Shown here piece by piece: positions 32,991 through 36,630 of a stretch of 36,630 nt of DNA. Each line of letters starts with the position of its first letter. Position 1 is the first letter of the stretch. A program made the translations under genes and the position numbers. Under the pieces are notes generated by a model, which searched no databases, was not told where the DNA came from, and worked only from the letters and a program-made list of their open reading frames with translations. This stretch comes from Chloroflexota bacterium (lineage in GTDB: Bacteria; Chloroflexota; Dehalococcoidia; Lucifugimonadales; Lucifugimonadaceae): contig JACZRO010000009.1 in assembly GCA_022574675.1 (NCBI GenBank), forward strand, positions 1 through 36,630, in the 5' to 3' direction.

Positions 32991-34124
32991 TCACGCCGGC
33001 GCTACCGGCGCGGCGTCCAGCAACTTGATGCTGCTCGTCTTGAACACCAGATAAACGTCCTGGCCTCGCACAAGCCCCAGCTCGTCCACCGCTCCCGGCG
33101 TCAAAGCCACAAGCACCGGCACGCCGATATCGACCGTCGCATACACGCGGTTTCCAACCGGCTCCAGCTCCGCGATCGTGCCCGGGAGGATATTCCTTGC
33201 GCTTATCCCGGACGGTCTTCCCGTGGCGAGGATGATCTCCTCCGCGCCCAGCGCCACGATTACGGGCGCGTCCACAGCGCGGCCGGTGGGCGGCGTGACG
33301 ATATCGACAGAGCCCACCCTGACCCCCCCCGGCGCGCCATCGCCCCCCGGCGCCGAGACCGTCCCGTCAAGCAGATTTTCGATCGCCTCGTCCTGGACGA
33401 TGCCTCCGACTGCAGGGTCCAGCAGAACTCGCGACGGCTGGCCTGAGGCCACCGGCCGGCCGTCAGAAAGTACGAGCGCGTCGTCCGCCAGCGCCAGCAC
33501 CTCGGAGATCGAGTGCGACACGTACACCATCGGGATCTGGAGGTCCTTATGGATGCGTCGCAGGTAGCTCAACACCACGCCGCGCAGCCGCGCATCCAGT
33601 GACGCCATTGGCTCGTCGAGCAGCAGCAATCCCGGTGACATCGCTAACGCCCGCGCTATGGCGACGCGCTGCCTTTCTCCGCCCGAAAGCGACACCGGAG
33701 AGCGGTCCATGAGGGGACCGAGGCCGAGCAGCTCCACGACGTGATCCACGTCCACCCGCCTGTCACCTTCAGGCGTTCGACGCCAGCCGTACCTGACGTT
33801 GCCGGCGACGCTCATGTGCGGGAACAGCGCGCCGTCCTGGAACACCAGTCCGATCCGCCGCCGTTCTGGCGGCACGAACGTTTTCGTGCTGCCACGGTAA
33901 AGGTCCCGTCCGTTCAGCACAATCTCGCCGCGGTCGGGCCGGAACAACCCGGCGAGGCAGTTCAGCATCGTCGTCTTGCCGCTGCCCGAGGGGCCGAAGA
34001 GGGCGGTTATGCCGGGCCCGAAATCGCCGTCGACGTCGAGCACAAAGTCGCCCTGCGTCCGCGTGAATGAGAACTGGAGGACGCCGCTCTTGTCGCGTTC
34101 TGTACGCAAAGCGTCGTCGGGCAC
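32991..34124 (-). CDS. modC: Molybdate ABC transporter ATP-binding protein
   Basis: A 377-residue ATPase that powers molybdate (possibly tungstate) import. Walker A is GPSGSGKTT (44-52), the Q-loop is in LVFQDGALFPHMSVAGNVRY, the signature is SLSGGERQRVAIARAL, and Walker B is LLLLDEPMASLDARL. The H-loop is in VSHSISEVLALADDALVL. The C-terminal part (about 235-370) contains TOBE/Mop-like beta segments (SARNILPGTIAELEPVGNRV, TPGAVDELGLVRGQDVYLVF) that bind oxyanion in ModC. The GTG start lies three bases after the modB stop, so the two are coupled. Confidence 0.93.
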   Translation of the reverse strand: MPDDALRTERDKSGVLQFSFTRTQGDFVLDVDGDFGPGITALFGPSGSGKTTMLNCLAGLFRPDRGEIVLNGRDLYRGSTKTFVPPERRRIGLVFQDGALFPHMSVAGNVRYGWRRTPEGDRRVDVDHVVELLGLGPLMDRSPVSLSGGERQRVAIARALAMSPGLLLLDEPMASLDARLRGVVLSYLRRIHKDLQIPMVYVSHSISEVLALADDALVLSDGRPVASGQPSRVLLDPAVGGIVQDEAIENLLDGTVSAPGGDGAPGGVRVGSVDIVTPPTGRAVDAPVIVALGAEEIILATGRPSGISARNILPGTIAELEPVGNRVYATVDIGVPVLVALTPGAVDELGLVRGQDVYLVFKTSSIKLLDAAPVAPA

Positions 34125-34127
34125 GGC

Positions 34128-34814
34128 TTACGCGCCGAACCCGGCCCGTTGCCTGCGGCCAGCAAGGCCGCCGCGACGGAGCAGATAATCGTGTGCGATG
34201 AGTGTGGCGATGGCGAGGCCGATCGACACCACCACGAGGCGCACCGCGGCTTCATCGTCGCCGGCCTGAATGCGCGTGAATATGCCCAGCGGCAGGGTCT
34301 GCGTCCGGCCCGGGATGTTGCCGGCCACGACGATCGTCGCGCCGAACTCGGAAAGCGCACGCACGAAACCGATCAACGCCCCCGCCATCAAACCTCGATA
34401 TGCGAGGGGCACCGTTACGGTCAGGAGCACGCGCCACGGCCCTGCGCCCAGGCTTCGCGCCGCCAACTCAAGTCGCGGGTCCACCCCGTCAAGGGCTACG
34501 ACAAAGGTCCGTACGATGAGCGGAAACGCGACGATCGCCGACGCAAGCGACGCGGCGTAAGCCGTGAAGACCAGGCCGTCTCCGAACAACCCCCCAAACG
34601 GACCCCGGCCTCCGAGCACGATCAACAATCCGTAGCCGACCACCACCGGCGGAAGCGCCAACGGCAACGACACCACTGCCTCGATCAAGAACCGGCCCCG
34701 GACCTGCTTCCTCACGAGGATCCACGCGAGGCCGAACCCGATAGGGAGCGCCAGCAGCATCGCCACCGCCGCAACCCGCAGCGAGAGCATGACGATAGAT
34801 AGATCGGGCGACAT
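34128..34814 (-). CDS. modB: Molybdate ABC transporter permease
   Basis: A permease of about 228 residues with five to six transmembrane helices. It starts around MSPDLSIVMLSLRVAAVAML and contains the ModB pattern SLPLALPPVVVGYGLLIVLG. The coupling loop that contacts ModC is LELAARSLGAGPWRVLLTVT followed by VPLAYRGLMAGALIGFVRAL, then SEFGATIVVAGNIPGRTQTL and PLGIF, highly characteristic of molybdate permeases. I chose ATG 34812-34814; a TTG nine codons earlier is an alternative, and neither has a strong ribosome site. It is separated from modA by about 350 bp containing a repeat element, which is unusual for this operon. Confidence 0.92.
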   Translation of the reverse strand: MSPDLSIVMLSLRVAAVAMLLALPIGFGLAWILVRKQVRGRFLIEAVVSLPLALPPVVVGYGLLIVLGGRGPFGGLFGDGLVFTAYAASLASAIVAFPLIVRTFVVALDGVDPRLELAARSLGAGPWRVLLTVTVPLAYRGLMAGALIGFVRALSEFGATIVVAGNIPGRTQTLPLGIFTRIQAGDDEAAVRLVVVSIGLAIATLIAHDYLLRRGGLAGRRQRAGFGA

Positions 34815-34930
34815 CGGCCGTAAGTCTATCCCCCGGCCCAATCTGGGAATTGGTCAGCGAACCGTGCTGCGTAGATCCTTCCGTGACGGGCCTGGCTCAG
34901 AAGTCGCCCGTCCAGCGCGATTGCACGATT

Positions 34931-35050
34931 CTCCCTCCTCTCCCACCTGAAGAGGGAAGAGAGGGAGGCAGTTTCGTACGCTCGGGGTTACACCTGTTCC
35001 CTTTGCCCCTTCTCCACTGCGCGGGAGGGGGCCGGGGTGAGGGAGAGCCG
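34931..35050. repeat. Palindromic repeat element between modA and modB
   Basis: Two imperfect GC-rich hairpins lie side by side. One has arms CTCCCTCCTCTCCC (34931-34944) and GGGAAGAGAGGGAG (34954-34967). The other is GCCCCTTCTCC...GGGAGGGGGC (about 35005-35032), running into CCGGGGTGAGGGAGAG. On the minus strand it reads CTCTCCCTCACCCCGGCCCC then CTCCCGCGCAGTGGAGAAGG. That is the style of REP-like elements (CCCTCACCCC...CTCTCCC...GGGAGAGG) found interspersed in many bacterial genomes. It contains no gene. Confidence 0.6.
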
Positions 35051-35162
35051 CCACAAACGGCGCGCGGCAAGCGCGTCCGCACCCTGTACGGCGAACGCTC
35101 AGGGCATTAGTCACCACGTGGCGCGGGTGAGCGAATGCCCGGCGCCTCATTGTTACCCGTCT

Positions 35163-35927
35163 TCACTCGGTCACAGGTGCGAAGCCATGGCGCTCAAGCA
35201 CGGCGCGGCCGTCGTCAGACAAGAGAAACTCAAGGAACATCTGTGCCGCGACTGCGCCGTCCGCCTCATTGACCACCGCGGCCGGGTAAACGATCGGGTC
35301 GTGAAGCGTCTCCGGCACCTCAAACACCACCACAACACCGCTCGCGTTCGCCGCATCCGTCGCGTACACCAGCCCGAAAGCAACACTGCCGGTATCGACA
35401 GCGCCCACCGCAGCCCGCACATCGAGGGTCGGGATAACACGCGACTGCAGGCCATCCCACAGTCCTGACGTCTCCAGCGCCTGCTTCGCATACAAGCCCG
35501 CAGGCGCCAGTGCCGGATCGGCCAGCGCTATCCGACCCCGGGTCGAGGCCAGATCACGCAAGGCGGCAAGCGGCGCGGCTCCTTTATCGCCTATGAGCAC
35601 GAGACGATTGCGTAGAAGGTTCGATCGAGTTCCAGCGTCGATGTGCCCGGACGCCTCCAACCGGTCCATCGGGGCGGCCCCGGCGAAGATCACGGCATCC
35701 GCCGGCGCCCCCAGCTCCACCTGCCGCGCAAGTGCGTTCGAACCGCCAAAGCTGAACGCGACCTCGATGCCGGTACGTGACTCGAACGCCTCACCCGCTT
35801 CGACCAGCGCGTCGGTGAGCGAGGCGGCCGCGGCAACAAGGATGGAGTCGTTCTCGCCGCCACCGCCGCAGCCGACGACCAGCGCGCCGAGGATGGCCGG
35901 CAACCAGAGCCCGATTCGTCGCTTCAA
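35163..35927 (-). CDS. modA: Molybdate-binding lipoprotein
   Basis: A periplasmic-type solute-binding protein of about 254 residues, here a lipoprotein. The signal MKRRIGLWLPAILGALVVGC has a lipobox VVGC with the lipidated cysteine at 20, followed by GGGGEND. The mature protein begins ILVAAAASLTDALVEAGEAF and contains FSFGGSNALARQVELGAPAD with AVIFAG, the ModA pattern in which backbone and Ser contacts hold the oxyanion. It ends FLLSDDGRAVLERHGFAPVT. I chose the TTG at 35925-35927, because the frame to 36086 would add 53 residues before the signal peptide. No ribosome site is evident, so the start is not certain. It is divergent from the methyltransferase. Confidence 0.9.
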   Translation of the reverse strand: MKRRIGLWLPAILGALVVGCGGGGENDSILVAAAASLTDALVEAGEAFESRTGIEVAFSFGGSNALARQVELGAPADAVIFAGAAPMDRLEASGHIDAGTRSNLLRNRLVLIGDKGAAPLAALRDLASTRGRIALADPALAPAGLYAKQALETSGLWDGLQSRVIPTLDVRAAVGAVDTGSVAFGLVYATDAANASGVVVVFEVPETLHDPIVYPAAVVNEADGAVAAQMFLEFLLSDDGRAVLERHGFAPVTE

Positions 35928-36050
35928 TGTCGCATTCTGGACGTCACGTCCCCCGTCTTTATTCGATGTGCCGGATATCGGCCGGAACGAGCGGGCCGGG
36001 ACCACTACGGTACAGCGGTCAACGGTACGTCCAGACACGATGCGGCATGG

Positions 36051-36056
36051 TAGAAT
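36051..36056 (+). promoter_or_regulatory. Possible extended -10 for the methyltransferase gene
   Basis: TGGTAGAAT fits an extended -10 (TG-N-TAGAAT), giving a leader of about 85 nt to the TTG at 36149. There is no recognisable -35. The 221-bp gap to modA should hold both divergent promoters. Confidence 0.3.
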
Positions 36057-36148
36057 CAGCCACGTTTCGAGGAGGCGGTCCGGCAACCGGAAAGTCGATC
36101 GTGGGACGACTCGATGTCGCGAATCGCATCCCCCCTCAGGAGGGACCC

Positions 36149-36630
36149 TTGGCCCAGACAGCGCCAGAGACGACTCAGGGTTATTCGTTCTCCAAGTTTG
36201 CCAGCCTTGACTTCTACGCGGAAGTCAACACTGCCACGCTTGACCTTGCGGAAATCGGCAAGCACCACCGGATCGTCGATCTCAGCTGCGGGAACGGCGG
36301 TATTACAAAGCAGATCCTCGAGAGGCTCGAGGATGCGAAGCACACCGTCATCTACGCCATTGATCATTCCGCGTCCGCCCTGCGCGAGGCAAAAGAGAAC
36401 ATCGGCGAGCGCAAAGACGCCGCCATCAAGTACATCCAGGGCGAGGTCCAGAACCTGTCCGATCTGCTCGGCGAGAAGGTCGACTCAATCGTCTACTTCA
36501 ACGCCATCCACTACGTGCAGGACAAGGCGGCCCTGCTGAAACAGATCCGGGAAGCGATCAAGCCGGGCGGCACCTTCGTCTTCAACAGTTCCTTCTTCAA
36601 GGGCGCACACCCGCCGGAGACCGACGATTT
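36149..36630 (+). CDS. Class I SAM-dependent methyltransferase, N-terminal part (cut by window edge)
   Basis: The first 160 codons of a Rossmann-type methyltransferase; the rest is to the right. Motif I, for SAM binding, is HRIVDLSCGNGGITKQIL (about 46-63), with the acidic ribose contact in VIYAIDHSASALREA. The post-motif segments are VDSIVYFNAIHYVQDKAALL and IKPGGTFVFNSSFF, as in the methyltransf_11/25 families. The substrate cannot be told from this portion. The start is TTG at 36149, supported by a perfect AGGAGG (36138-36143) five bases upstream, which is why I prefer it to other starts. Confidence 0.87.
   Translation, partial: MAQTAPETTQGYSFSKFASLDFYAEVNTATLDLAEIGKHHRIVDLSCGNGGITKQILERLEDAKHTVIYAIDHSASALREAKENIGERKDAAIKYIQGEVQNLSDLLGEKVDSIVYFNAIHYVQDKAALLKQIREAIKPGGTFVFNSSFFKGAHPPETDD

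Overview
The window looks like a piece of a high-GC bacterial chromosome. Gene content suggests a Chloroflexota bacterium, perhaps the SAR202/Dehalococcoidia side: an enolase-superfamily dehydratase at the left edge, an F420-linked NADP reductase, an HspR-controlled heat-shock operon, Rex, DUF951 and DUF503 proteins, and frequent GTG/TTG starts. This assignment is inference from gene families, since no rRNA is present. I see no prophage, CRISPR array, intact insertion sequence or tRNA. Most of the window is core metabolism and housekeeping.

Left part (1-7.7 kb): a truncated enolase-superfamily gene and a ThuA-like gene lie divergent. They are followed by mtnA (methionine salvage), a single-domain response regulator, a degenerate GIY-YIG-like protein and yvcK. 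Then comes a complete RNase P RNA gene on the minus strand, with its P1 helix, -10 box and terminator all visible. Upstream of it is a two-gene operon encoding a coiled-coil C4 zinc-ribbon protein and a large serine recombinase whose catalytic residues are missing.

Middle part (7.7-20 kb): pyruvate kinase has a clear promoter. It faces a three-gene operon of a MoxR ATPase with two N-terminal zinc ribbons, a DUF58 protein and a DUF4129 membrane protein. Next are an FAH-family enzyme with a double GTATAC operator, the npdG-acuC pair, and the operon hspR-grpE-dnaK. The last is driven by a TTGACA/TACGAT promoter overlapped by a HAIR-like site, which implies autorepression by HspR.

Right part (20-36.6 kb): a small zinc-ribbon protein with a strong terminator, a DUF503 protein, and rex. 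Beside rex lies the full F-type ATP synthase operon atpZ-B-E-F-H-A-G-D-C on the minus strand. The regions upstream of rex and of atpZ share a TGTGATAAA-N3-CAC motif resembling a Rex operator, so NADH/NAD+ control of ATP synthase is a testable model. Beyond it are a bifunctional-nuclease-domain protein, pyrF with a coupled DUF951 gene, an endonuclease III-like glycosylase, three perfect 13-bp tandem repeats, modABC interrupted by a palindromic repeat element, and the start of a SAM methyltransferase cut by the window edge.

The more unusual points are the Rex-like sites at both rex and atp, the catalytically dead recombinase in a housekeeping operon, the roughly 95-residue insertion in the ATP synthase a subunit, and the zinc-ribbon-fused MoxR. 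I did not find a clearly new multi-gene system.
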